Below are positions 5,809 to 13,582 of a stretch of DNA of 24,307 nt, one piece after another. Position 1 is the first letter of the stretch, and each line of letters opens with the position of its first letter. Origin of the DNA: Prevotella sp. (GTDB lineage: Bacteria > Bacteroidota > Bacteroidia > Bacteroidales > Bacteroidaceae); assembly GCA_016283605.1 (NCBI GenBank), contig JAEENF010000042.1, forward strand, positions 1-24,307. Direction: 5' to 3'. The notes under the pieces are model-generated. The model saw only the letters and a program-made list of their open reading frames with translations. It was not told the origin of the DNA and ran no database searches. Both the position numbers and the translations under genes were made by a program.

Positions 5809-7206
5809 ATGTTTAGCAAAGAAACTTATATCAGAAGACGCGCTGAGTTGAAGAAACTCGTGGGCAACGGCGTGATCATCCTCTTTGGAAACAATGAGGC
5901 CCCAGCCAACTATCCCGCCAACTCGTACGCCCCGATGCGACAGGACTCCTCGTTTCTGTACTACTTCGGACAGCACAGAGACGGACTGGTAGGTGTGATT
6001 GACATTGACAACGATGAAGAATGGTTGTTTGGTGACGACATCGACGTAGAGGATATTGTCTGGATGGGCTACACGCCAAGTGTGGCAGACCTCGCTGCAG
6101 AGGTCGGTGTCGCCAAGACCGCCCCGATGGCCGACTTGGCAAAAATGGTCAATGGTCAATGGTCAATGGTCAATAAGCACTTTCTCCCGCCCTACCGTTT
6201 CGACACGAAGATACAGATCATGGATCTGCTGGGCATGCACCCCAGTCAGCAGAAGGAGAATGCGTCACTCGCTCTTATCCAGGCAGTTGTAAAGATGCGT
6301 TCAAGTAAAGAGCCACAGGAGATAGAAGCCATCGAACGAGCCTGCGACGTAGGTTACGCGATGCACACAACGGCACAGCTGTTGATACGTCCGGGTGTGA
6401 CTGAGCGGTTTATCGGCGGACAGGTAGACGGTATCGCGCGCAGTCTGGCTCAGGGGGTCAGTTTCGCCACCATCTTCTCTCAACATGGTGAGATTATGCA
6501 CGGCAACCCCTCGGATGCCAAACTCGAGGCAGGACGTCTGGCACTCTGTGATGCAGGCTGTGAGCTCGACGACTACTGCTCCGATAACACCCGAACGATG
6601 CCGGTAACCGGTAAGTTCACCCAACGGCAACTGGAAATCTACAGCATAGTGGAAGCCTGTCACGACCATGTACTCGAAGTGGCTAAGCCCGGTGTGAAAT
6701 ATATGGACGTGCATTTTGCCGTCTGCCGTCTGATGACGGAACGTCTGAAGGAGCTCGGACTGATGAAGGGCGACACAGACGAAGCTGTAGCTGCCGGCGC
6801 GCACGCCATGTTCCTGCCTCACGGACTGGGACATATGATGGGTATGGACGTTCACGATATGGAAGGACTGGGACAGATCTACGTGGGCTTCGACGAGGAG
6901 ACACGTCCGAATCTGGAACAGTTCGGTACGAACTGTCTGCGCATGGGCCGTAGGCTGCAAGAAGGCTTCGTCGTCACTGACGAGCCGGGCATCTACTTCA
7001 TCCCTGCCCTCATCGACGACTGGAAGGCCAGCGGACACTGCAAGGAGTTCCTGAACTTCGACAAACTCGAGACCTACAAAGACTTCGGCGGCATCCGCAT
7101 CGAGGATGACCTGTTGATCACAAAGGACGGTTGTCGTTTCCTTGGCTCTAAGCGTATCCCCTATCATCCGCAGGAATTAGAAACCTTTATGGAAAACGAC
7201 AACTAA
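5809..7206 (+). CDS. pepP: Xaa-Pro aminopeptidase (aminopeptidase P, M24B)
   Basis: This cytoplasmic metallopeptidase removes N-terminal residues that precede proline. The 465-aa protein has an aminopeptidase-P N-domain (about 1-130) and a C-terminal pita-bread domain. All five dinuclear-metal ligands are visible: Asp248 (CDAG), Asp259 (SDNTR), His342 (HGLGHMMG), Glu392 (DEPG) and Glu432 (IRIEDD). No signal peptide is seen. The start at 5809 is preferred over an in-frame ATG at 5776, which lies upstream of the likely transcription start. Two oddities: an in-frame heptamer tandem array gives the segment MVNGQWSMVN (113-122), and the last two codons plus the stop (gac aac taa) are the first unit of the 9-bp array downstream. 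Confidence 0.93.
   Translation: MFSKETYIRRRAELKKLVGNGVIILFGNNEAPANYPANSYAPMRQDSSFLYYFGQHRDGLVGVIDIDNDEEWLFGDDIDVEDIVWMGYTPSVADLAAEVGVAKTAPMADLAKMVNGQWSMVNKHFLPPYRFDTKIQIMDLLGMHPSQQKENASLALIQAVVKMRSSKEPQEIEAIERACDVGYAMHTTAQLLIRPGVTERFIGGQVDGIARSLAQGVSFATIFSQHGEIMHGNPSDAKLEAGRLALCDAGCELDDYCSDNTRTMPVTGKFTQRQLEIYSIVEACHDHVLEVAKPGVKYMDVHFAVCRLMTERLKELGLMKGDTDEAVAAGAHAMFLPHGLGHMMGMDVHDMEGLGQIYVGFDEETRPNLEQFGTNCLRMGRRLQEGFVVTDEPGIYFIPALIDDWKASGHCKEFLNFDKLETYKDFGGIRIEDDLLITKDGCRFLGSKRIPYHPQELETFMENDN
6145..6174. repeat. 7-bp tandem array (atggtca) inside the aminopeptidase gene
   Basis: Four consecutive atggtca heptamers, plus a partial fifth, occur within the reading frame. They encode MVNGQWSMVN between the N-domain and the conserved HFLPPYRFDTK. 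Three units equal 21 bp, so the frame survives gain or loss of three units only. The unit resembles the atgttca heptamer upstream of lrp. Confidence 0.85.
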
Positions 7207-7326
7207 GACAACTAAGACAACTTCTGCCTACGACGGCAACTGCCGTCTGCGGATAGAAAAGAGTTCTCGCCTTGCGAGCGACCAGAGGTTCAAGTTGTCC
7301 AAGTTGTCTAAGTTGTCCAAGTTGTA
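7198..7326. repeat. Inverted pair of 9-bp tandem arrays with internal hairpins
   Basis: Left array: gacaactaa, gacaactaa, gacaacttc (7198-7224). Right array: caagttgtc, caagttgtc, taagttgtc, caagttgta (7291-7326), the inverse complement of the left unit. The 66-bp spacer holds two perfect hairpins: gacggc-aact-gccgtc (7232-7247) and ctcgc-ctt-gcgag (7266-7278). The first unit supplies the stop codon of the aminopeptidase gene. The element fills most of the gap to the next gene on the same strand and could act as a terminator, an mRNA-stabilising structure or a mobile palindrome. Confidence 0.8.
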
Positions 7327-7363
7327 GTTAAATAAAAAAAATGTTGTATTAAAAAATATTTGT

Positions 7364-8569
7364 ATGAAGAAGATTTTAACTTTTGCACTGATGGCGATGG
7401 TCGCCCTGAGTGTATCGGCAGCCAAGAAGAAGGCTCCCGCCAAAGACCAAAACAAGCCCGTATTCACCACTATCAAGTCGAATCCCATTACCAGTATCAA
7501 GGATCAGAACCGTTCGGGTACCTGCTGGGACTACTCTACCCTCTCGTTCTTCGAGGCTGAGATTCTGAAGGCTACCGGCAAGAAATACACCCTCTGTGAG
7601 GCATTCGTGGCCAACAAGACCTATATGGAGCGCGCCATCCAGGTGGTACGTTATCACGGTGACTGCCAGTTCGCACAGGGCGGCTCGGCTGAAGACGTGC
7701 TTCACACCTTGAAGACCTGGGGTATCTGTCCCATCGACGCTATGCCTTTCCCAGGCTCACTCTATGGCGACTCGCTGAACAACTTCAATGAGTTCTTCTC
7801 CATCCTGGAGCCTTACGTGGCTGCTGTGTCGAAGAGTTCTGCCAAGAAGATCTCGAACCAGTGGAAGGTCGGCTTGCAGGGTATCCTCGACGCCTATCTC
7901 GGCAAATGTCCGGAGAAGTTCGTCTATGAGGGCAAGGAATACACCCCGAAGTCGTACATGGCTTCGCTCGGCATCAACCTCGATGACTATGTGAGCATCA
8001 CCAGCTACACCCATCATCCCTTCTACACCGCCTTTGCCGTAGAGGTACAGGACAACTGGCGTTTCCCGCTGAGTTACAACCTGCCTATGGACGAGATGAT
8101 GCAAATCATCGACAATGCCATTGAGAATGGCTATACCGTAGCCTGGGGCGGTGACGTATCGGAAGAGGGCTTCACCCGCAACGGACTGGCCTATGCCGTT
8201 GATACCAAGGCTGCACAGGGTCTCGGAGGCAGCGATATGGCCCGTTGGCTCAAGCTCACCGCTGAGAAGAAGCGCAATATCATCGACTCTCTCGGATGCA
8301 CAGTACCCGAGATCGTGCCTACCCAACAGATGCGTCAGGAGCGCTTCGACAACTGGGAACTGACCGACGATCATGGTATGCATATCTACGGTGTGGCCAA
8401 GGACCAGAACGGCAAGGAATATTATATGGTACAGAACTCTTGGGGTGAGACCGGCGACTACAAAGGCACCTGGTATATGACCAAGGCTTTCATCGCTGCC
8501 AACACGATGGACTTCCTCATCAACAAGAACGCGATTCCTGCTGAAATCCGGAAGAAGTTAGGCATCTAA
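7364..8569 (+). CDS. Exported C1B cysteine peptidase (bleomycin hydrolase / aminopeptidase C-like)
   Basis: This 401-aa papain-like peptidase of the bleomycin hydrolase family begins with a signal peptide (KK at 2-3, hydrophobic run to about 18, VSAA cleavage region), so it is likely periplasmic or exported. This differs from the cytoplasmic PepC of Firmicutes. The oxyanion Gln48 and catalytic Cys54 lie in KDQNRSGTCWDYS, His340 in DDHGMHIYG and Asn358 in VQNSWGE, so the triad is intact. The family normally forms hexameric aminopeptidases that trim peptides. It follows the 9-bp palindromic array and has a strong terminator. I see no convincing TAnnTTTG box directly upstream, so it may be read from the aminopeptidase gene, a functionally sensible partner. 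Confidence 0.92.
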   Translation: MKKILTFALMAMVALSVSAAKKKAPAKDQNKPVFTTIKSNPITSIKDQNRSGTCWDYSTLSFFEAEILKATGKKYTLCEAFVANKTYMERAIQVVRYHGDCQFAQGGSAEDVLHTLKTWGICPIDAMPFPGSLYGDSLNNFNEFFSILEPYVAAVSKSSAKKISNQWKVGLQGILDAYLGKCPEKFVYEGKEYTPKSYMASLGINLDDYVSITSYTHHPFYTAFAVEVQDNWRFPLSYNLPMDEMMQIIDNAIENGYTVAWGGDVSEEGFTRNGLAYAVDTKAAQGLGGSDMARWLKLTAEKKRNIIDSLGCTVPEIVPTQQMRQERFDNWELTDDHGMHIYGVAKDQNGKEYYMVQNSWGETGDYKGTWYMTKAFIAANTMDFLINKNAIPAEIRKKLGI

Positions 8570-8591
8570 ACCTATATCTTATTATACATAC

Positions 8592-8629
8592 AATAGTGCT
8601 GTCTTCGAGAGAGGACGGCACTATTTTTA
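8592..8629 (+). terminator. Intrinsic terminator after the C1B peptidase gene
   Basis: A 12-bp stem (8592-8603 with 8614-8625, one G-T wobble) has a 10-base loop and is followed by T residues. It separates the peptidase from the downstream envelope operon. Confidence 0.85.
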
Positions 8630-8648
8630 TAAAAAACTCGCCGAAAAT

Positions 8649-8679
8649 TTTGTTATTTCATAATTATTTCTTAACTTTG
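8649..8679 (+). promoter_or_regulatory. Promoter of the six-gene envelope operon
   Basis: TTTG (8649-8652), 19-bp spacer, TAACTTTG (8672-8679) is a full match to the Bacteroidetes consensus. It gives a leader of about 190 nt before the first lipoprotein gene. A hairpin (aaagcg/cgcttt) and a 40-codon ORF lie in that leader. Confidence 0.75.
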
Positions 8680-8699
8680 CCCCGTCCTATACTCCTAAA

Positions 8700-8822
8700 A
8701 TGATCTATACGTTCATCTCAGAGAGAAGGATGCATATTCTCGAAAAAGCGTTTACCGCTTTCCTGCCGAAGGTAGAAACGGTACTGACTCTTACGTCTTT
8801 GACGCGTGTATGGAACAATTAA
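8700..8822 (+). CDS. Possible small ORF (40 codons) in the operon leader
   Basis: An ATG about 15 nt after the predicted transcription start opens a 40-codon frame. It begins MIYTFISERRMHIL and ends LTRVWNN, with a stop at 8820-8822. A second Met (8730) is preceded by an AGAGAGAAGG purine run that is very close to the codon. Codon composition is similar to neighbouring genes, but there is no recognisable family, signal peptide or membrane segment. It could be a leader peptide, a small protein or a chance frame. The rest of the 307-bp gap holds only the terminator, the promoter and AT-rich DNA. Confidence 0.35.
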   Translation: MIYTFISERRMHILEKAFTAFLPKVETVLTLTSLTRVWNN

Positions 8823-8876
8823 AAACCAATTGATCTGTTTTGCAGGAGAGGCGCAAGACTAATATTACTAACAACA

Positions 8877-9710
8877 ATGAGAAAAATATCATTTATTTTG
8901 CTATTTGTTGCCGCAGTACTTTTCTGTGCATGTAACAATGGCGCAAACACATCGTCTGAAATGTCAGCACTCACAGACTCTACCGTAGTGGATGAGCCAC
9001 TGGTCAGTGATGAAGTCGCACAAATGGTGGACATCGTCAATTCGGTGGCTGCCTGTCTTGACTCCATCCAGTTGCAGGAGAATATGATCTTCAAGGCTGA
9101 CGAGAGCACGCCCAAGGATCAGATCATCATGAGAATGAAGGCCTTCCAGGAATTGCTCAGCCGCAAACAGGCACAGATTAACCAGCTCAGCGGTAAAAAC
9201 AAGTCGAACAAGCTGGCAATGGCCAATCTTCAGAAGATGGTAGAATACCTGCAGCAACAACTGACGGAGAAGAGCGAGCAGATCGCCAAGCTGGAAGATG
9301 CCGTACAGAACAAGGATATGAAGATCTCTGAGTTGCGTTACGACATGAACGAGCTTCAGCAGCGCTCAGACTATCTCGAAGATCAGAACGTGGCACAGGA
9401 TCAGCAACTCAACGAGGTGTATTTCATCGTGGGTGAGAAAAAGGAACTTAATGACCTCGGTCTGTTGAAGGGTGGATTCCTCTCCAAGAAGAAGGCCGAC
9501 TATGCCAATCTCGACAAGAGCAAGTTCACCAAGCGAGACATGCGTGGCTTAGAGAAGCTCACCATTGAGTCGAAGAATCCGAAGCTCATCACCGAGAAGC
9601 CTGCCAGCAGTTATACGCTGACCAAGAATGACGACGGCACCACAACGCTGGAGATCAAGGATCCTCAGATGTTCTGGAGTGTGTCTCCCTTCCTGATTAT
9701 TCAGAAATAA
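8877..9710 (+). CDS. Coiled-coil lipoprotein, Cbp1-like C-terminus
   Basis: This 277-aa protein begins with a type II signal peptide; Cys19 in LFCAC is the likely lipidated residue (Phe at -3 is unusual). After a flexible region (20-75), heptad-like helices suggest a coiled coil from about 80 to 180 (for example LQKMVEYLQQQLTEKSEQIA). The C-terminal part (181-277) starts VYFIVGEKKEL and ends DPQMFWSVSPFLIIQK. From memory this resembles Bacteroidota proteins annotated as Cbp1-family collagen-binding adhesins, but I cannot search for it. First gene of a unit of six exported proteins, 32 bp before the next. Possible roles are an outer-membrane or periplasmic spacer, or an adhesin. Confidence 0.82.
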   Translation: MRKISFILLFVAAVLFCACNNGANTSSEMSALTDSTVVDEPLVSDEVAQMVDIVNSVAACLDSIQLQENMIFKADESTPKDQIIMRMKAFQELLSRKQAQINQLSGKNKSNKLAMANLQKMVEYLQQQLTEKSEQIAKLEDAVQNKDMKISELRYDMNELQQRSDYLEDQNVAQDQQLNEVYFIVGEKKELNDLGLLKGGFLSKKKADYANLDKSKFTKRDMRGLEKLTIESKNPKLITEKPASSYTLTKNDDGTTTLEIKDPQMFWSVSPFLIIQK

Positions 9711-9742
9711 TCATTCAAGAACAAACCTAAAAACTACATTTT

Positions 9743-11095
9743 ATGAAGAAAGTTATTCTATTGACAGCGTTTGCAGCACTCGCTTTTGTAAGCAACGTGT
9801 CTGCACAGGAAGATCCTGACAAGTATTACATCCGTAATTCATTGTACATGATAAAGCTCGATGAGCCGTGTCCGAAGGAGTTGTACAAGGAGCCGTATAA
9901 GATCATGAGTGCTACCTTCGACACCATCAACTTCGCCAAAACCTATGAGCGCTACAACGACTTTGCCCTGACGGAGCGCACACTCGAGCTCTCGAAGTTG
10001 CCTACTGTGACTCAGGCAGAGAAGGATGCCATCGATAAAGAGACCAAATTGGAGCAGATTACCAACGAAGTCCTCAGAGAGAACGGTCTGAAGAACTCTC
10101 TCACCGAGCCTGAGTACGCTGCCCGTCTGATGAAGTATTTCACTCAGAACAAGTATGCGCCCAAACTGATTGCCAAGTGGTACAACAAGCCCGGCACAGC
10201 CATCGGCAAGACCAACTTCGACGATGATCTCACCACTATTTTTGAGTTGGGTGTAAAGGGTCTGAGTCAGGAGGCTCTCAGCAATGCCAAGGCTACAGAG
10301 AACCTGATCTCCGTTGCCAAGGGCAGCACCAATAAACTGCTCTCTAACACCTACGTCTGCGTGGTCAGATATGGTTATATGGATGCTAAGGAAGCCATCG
10401 CACTTTCTACAGCCGTACTTCAGATGACCTTAGGAAATAATGCGCTGGCTCAGCTTGCACTGAAGAAGGCCTCCGACATCATGGAGAAGAAGATCAAAGG
10501 TTACTTCGTAAGGGCTAATGCCTATCTGTTCAAACTGGACTGGAACCAGGAACTTCAGAACAAACTGGAGTTGGAGTATTGGGATAAAGCCAATCAGGCT
10601 AAACTGATGACCGATCCTGCCTTCAAGCTCACCTATGTCGGTAAGTCGTCTAAGCGTGCGCCTGCTGCTATGTCGCTGAAGACCTCAGCTACGCTCGACA
10701 AGCTGATTGCCCGAGGTACTGCCCGAGCTACCGATGCAGCTATCGCTGCCCTCCAGCGTGACCATGAGGAGTTCCGTCCGATGACCTCTCTGCACGTCAT
10801 CGACGGTAAGCTCGCAGCCTATATCGGCATGAAGGAAGGTGTGGAATCGGGTGACAAGTTCAATGTCTATGAGGCCGTACAGTCTGCTAACGATCCCAAC
10901 GTTGTGGAATGGAAAGAGATCGGTACCATCAAGGCCGGTAAGGAGATCTGGGACAACCGCGCTGGTGCCGGTGAGGAGATTGAAGGTGCAGCTACCGATA
11001 AGGAAGACGGAAAAGCCTCAGCAGTTCCTTACACCGTATTCAACGGCAAACCCGGAAAAATGGGTGAAGGCTGTATGATTCGTCTGGCAAAATAA
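9743..11095 (+). CDS. Exported protein with C-terminal SH3/FlgT_C-like module
   Basis: This 450-aa protein has a signal peptide ending near VSAQ (residue 21). The middle (about 90-340) is mostly helical with no motif I recognise. From 347 on it is beta-rich, with GMKEGVESGDKFNVYEA, EIGTIKAGKEIWDNR and a final GEGCMIRLAK. The pattern of G..eGv..Gd.f.Vye followed by a G.I..... strand resembles the SH3-like C-domain of FlgT and similar CsgG-associated proteins. This is a resemblance by eye, not a family assignment. Second gene of the envelope operon, 24 bp before the next. Confidence 0.78.
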   Translation: MKKVILLTAFAALAFVSNVSAQEDPDKYYIRNSLYMIKLDEPCPKELYKEPYKIMSATFDTINFAKTYERYNDFALTERTLELSKLPTVTQAEKDAIDKETKLEQITNEVLRENGLKNSLTEPEYAARLMKYFTQNKYAPKLIAKWYNKPGTAIGKTNFDDDLTTIFELGVKGLSQEALSNAKATENLISVAKGSTNKLLSNTYVCVVRYGYMDAKEAIALSTAVLQMTLGNNALAQLALKKASDIMEKKIKGYFVRANAYLFKLDWNQELQNKLELEYWDKANQAKLMTDPAFKLTYVGKSSKRAPAAMSLKTSATLDKLIARGTARATDAAIAALQRDHEEFRPMTSLHVIDGKLAAYIGMKEGVESGDKFNVYEAVQSANDPNVVEWKEIGTIKAGKEIWDNRAGAGEEIEGAATDKEDGKASAVPYTVFNGKPGKMGEGCMIRLAK

Positions 11096-11119
11096 TATTA
11101 ACATTAAAACATAAACGAC

Positions 11120-11626
11120 ATGAAAAGAATCTATTCAATCCTGTTTGCCCTCGTGATGCTCTGTGGCACAGCGTCGGCACAGTATCCGTATCAGATGTAC
11201 GACTACGAGTTGTCACTGGTGAAAGAAAACATAGCTTCTACTGCCGGTTTCAAGGTATTCAAGGTATGGAGCTTCTCTAGAAGCAGAGGTGATATTACCA
11301 ATGAGATCAATATGGCCAATGCCATTCACGGCCTGCTGTTCAAGGGTCTCGCCGCATCCGACGAAGGCTATCAGGGCAATGTGCCAGCACTCGTTCCCGA
11401 CGGCTATGAGAGCCATCGCGAGTATTTCGACCTCTTCTTCGGTTCTGGAGAATTCAAACAGTTCATCCAGCTCACCAGCCGTGGAGCACAACAGGCTGGC
11501 GATGTCATCAAGGTTGGCAGAAAGTACAAGGTTGGTCTCCTGGTACAGGTAAACCTCAATGCCCTTCGTAAGCGTCTGGAGAAGGACGGCATCATCGGAA
11601 GCGCAAAGAATATTTTCAGAAGATAA
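11120..11626 (+). CDS. Exported LPP20/FlgT_N-like protein, paralogue of the last operon gene
   Basis: This 168-aa protein has a signal peptide cleaved near ASA-Q (residue 20). Residues 43-160 align with residues 49-161 of the lipoprotein at 13583-14071. Shared features are SRGD, FKG, the YFDxFF block, and V.V......LR.RL..DGII at the end. The alternating beta strand and Ala-rich helix after the glycine region recalls the LPP20/FlgT_N fold. It keeps fewer Ala in the helix than its paralogue and lacks a lipobox, so it is probably soluble in the periplasm. Not recognised as a named family. Confidence 0.78.
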   Translation: MKRIYSILFALVMLCGTASAQYPYQMYDYELSLVKENIASTAGFKVFKVWSFSRSRGDITNEINMANAIHGLLFKGLAASDEGYQGNVPALVPDGYESHREYFDLFFGSGEFKQFIQLTSRGAQQAGDVIKVGRKYKVGLLVQVNLNALRKRLEKDGIIGSAKNIFRR

Positions 11627-11647
11627 ACTAAAAACAACAGAAAGATT

Positions 11648-12601
11648 ATGAAAAAAGTATTTGCACTGATAGCGCTTTTCTGCGCAACGAGTCTGACAAG
11701 TTTCGCTCAGCAGGCAGATATGCCCACCATCATCGTTTTCCCCGATGACATCTGGATGAACGATCATGGCTACATGAACACCTTTAATAATGACGGTGAG
11801 ACAGAATACATGCCCAGATACAACGACGCCTTCGTCCAGAACCGTGAAATGGCCACTGCCATTCAGGCGGTACAAAAGGTGTTCGCTGATCGCGGCTTCC
11901 AGCATGAGGATCTTCAGAACCTGTTGAAGGACATGAAGCGTGAACGTGCTGAAGAGCTGGCTAACCGCGCTGATGGAGACGGTGCCGATAAGGGTGCAAT
12001 GGACGAACTGCTGCAGCAGGCACGTCCTGACATCCGCGTCGATCTGGATTACAGCGTGAAACCCATGGGTCCGCGTAAGTACATCCAATTCCGTCTGAAG
12101 GCCGTCGATGCCTACTGTCTGGATCAGGTGGCTGCCTGCGAAGGTTCTGTAGAAGGTTCGACAGACCCCGTAGACCTTGCACTGCGTAAGGTTATTGCCG
12201 GCAAGAGCGAAGAGTTCTGCCAACAGATCATCAATTACTTCATGGATCTGCGCGACAACGGTCGTCAGATCAATGTTATCTTCCGTGCTGCTGAAGGTTC
12301 AGGCATCGATTTCCTGCGTGACGAGATCGGTGAGGATGAGGATACTTACAACGACTTCCTGCACCAGTGGATCCGCAAGCATGCCGTCAACAGAGCCGGT
12401 AAGAAGGGACGTCAGACCAAGAAACTGTGTGAGTTCAAGAACGTCCGCATCCCCTTCTTCGATGAAGACGGTGAGCCAACAGATCCTGAGACCTGGGCAA
12501 AGGGTATCCGTAAGGCCTTCAAGGCTGAAACCGGTGTAAAGATCGCCAAAGGACAGGGTAACACGCTGGGACGTGTAAACTTCCTCGTTGGTGTCGAATA
12601 A
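11648..12601 (+). CDS. Exported DUF6175-like protein
   Basis: This 317-aa protein has a signal peptide ending SFAQ (about residue 21). The body starts with a beta strand, PTIIVFPDDIWMNDHGYMNTF, continues to FADRGFQHEDLQNLLK and the strand-forming PDIRVDLDYSV, and later has DNGRQINVIFRAAEG and RIPFFDEDGEP. This order matches my memory of the Bacteroidales family DUF6175. Its opening strand, helix and 'ageing' GF..edL arrangement is like the TolB/CsgG N-terminal fold that builds outer-membrane complexes. No catalytic residues are evident. The central position in the operon and small gaps (21-23 bp) support co-expression. Confidence 0.8.
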   Translation: MKKVFALIALFCATSLTSFAQQADMPTIIVFPDDIWMNDHGYMNTFNNDGETEYMPRYNDAFVQNREMATAIQAVQKVFADRGFQHEDLQNLLKDMKRERAEELANRADGDGADKGAMDELLQQARPDIRVDLDYSVKPMGPRKYIQFRLKAVDAYCLDQVAACEGSVEGSTDPVDLALRKVIAGKSEEFCQQIINYFMDLRDNGRQINVIFRAAEGSGIDFLRDEIGEDEDTYNDFLHQWIRKHAVNRAGKKGRQTKKLCEFKNVRIPFFDEDGEPTDPETWAKGIRKAFKAETGVKIAKGQGNTLGRVNFLVGVE

Positions 12602-12624
12602 TTATTTCCAAAACCCCGAAAAGT

Positions 12625-13566
12625 ATGAAAAAGAAAATCTTTGCAACCATTTTTGCGGCTTTGGCATTCGTGCCCTCACAGGCACAGATTATGCTCTCGC
12701 CAGTCGTTGAATCTACCATCGGCGGACTGACAGAAAATAATGTGGAAATTGCCGAAAACCGTCTGCGTAACGTCATCTCCTCTCTCGGTATGGAGAGCGG
12801 ATACGGAGGACGCTTCGTGCTTGCCTGCAAGGTCGCTGCCTTACAGCGCGAGGTCTCTGGAACAAAGCTCATCCAGCATCTGGAGATTACCTTCGCCGTC
12901 GGCGATAACATGGCTAACGCCTGCTTTGGTTCTACCTCGATGGAAGCCATCGGTATCGGTAACACTGAGGGACAGGCCATGACTGCCGCTCTAAGAAATA
13001 TCAAGGCAAACGCTCAGCTGAAGGCTATCATTGCCGAAGCTAAGGAGCGTATCATCGATTATTACGAGCAGAACTGCTCCGGCATCATCCATAAGTCTCA
13101 AGGTCTCATCACCGCCCAGCAGTGGGAAGAGGCGCTTTGGGAACTCACAGCCATTCCTCAGGAGGTGTCTTGCTATCACGACGCCCTTGACATGATGGAG
13201 TCGGTCTATGAGACCCACCTGAATCATGACGCCCGTCAGATCCTGATGCAGGCACAGGCCATCTGGGCTGCAAATCCCAATCCGGGATGGGGTGCTCAGG
13301 AGGCTATGCGCATGCTAAGTCAGATCAACACCAGCGCCGACTGTTACCCACAGGCACAGGCCCTGATGCGAAAGATTGAGGCTCGTGTAAAGAATGTCAC
13401 CGACAAGGTATATGAGGACAACAAAGCGATGGAGAAGGCTCGCATGAATGCACGCCTCGCTGTTGAGAAAGCCCGTCTGCGCTGCATGCGCGATGTCGCT
13501 GTGGCCTATGCCAAGAGCCGTCCAAAGGTAATCGTACGCAACAACTATTATCGCACTTGGTGGTAA
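12625..13566 (+). CDS. Exported protein with CsgG-like N-domain and helical repeats (tentative)
   Basis: This 313-aa protein has a signal peptide ending SQAQ (about 21). Residues 22-150 alternate strands and helices: a helix with AENRLRNVI, then RFVLACKVAAL, HLEITFAVGDN and AKERIIDYYEQN. The rhythm resembles CsgG/TolB-like domains, although no motif proves it. Residues about 165-255 are amphipathic helices with a TPR-like look (QWEEALWELTAIP). A charged helix (260-300) and a basic aromatic tail, VIVRNNYYRTWW, end the protein; that tail could bind a membrane or a partner. No known name. Fifth gene of the operon. Confidence 0.76.
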   Translation: MKKKIFATIFAALAFVPSQAQIMLSPVVESTIGGLTENNVEIAENRLRNVISSLGMESGYGGRFVLACKVAALQREVSGTKLIQHLEITFAVGDNMANACFGSTSMEAIGIGNTEGQAMTAALRNIKANAQLKAIIAEAKERIIDYYEQNCSGIIHKSQGLITAQQWEEALWELTAIPQEVSCYHDALDMMESVYETHLNHDARQILMQAQAIWAANPNPGWGAQEAMRMLSQINTSADCYPQAQALMRKIEARVKNVTDKVYEDNKAMEKARMNARLAVEKARLRCMRDVAVAYAKSRPKVIVRNNYYRTWW

Positions 13567-13582
13567 TCACACAAAAAAACAA

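Noticed and set aside
6145..7326. Tandem arrays considered as a CRISPR or VNTR satellite
   Set aside because: Units are 7-9 bp without unique spacers, so they are not CRISPR. They are described as short tandem arrays instead.
7228..7500. Minus-strand frame with an NLD repeat (YNLDNLDNLDNL)
   Set aside because: The peptide repeat is a by-product of the 9-bp DNA array, and the frame overlaps the start of the peptidase gene.
11213..12223. 336-aa open frame on the minus strand within the envelope operon
   Set aside because: It lies across two genes with signal peptides and good spacing, and shows no motif of its own.
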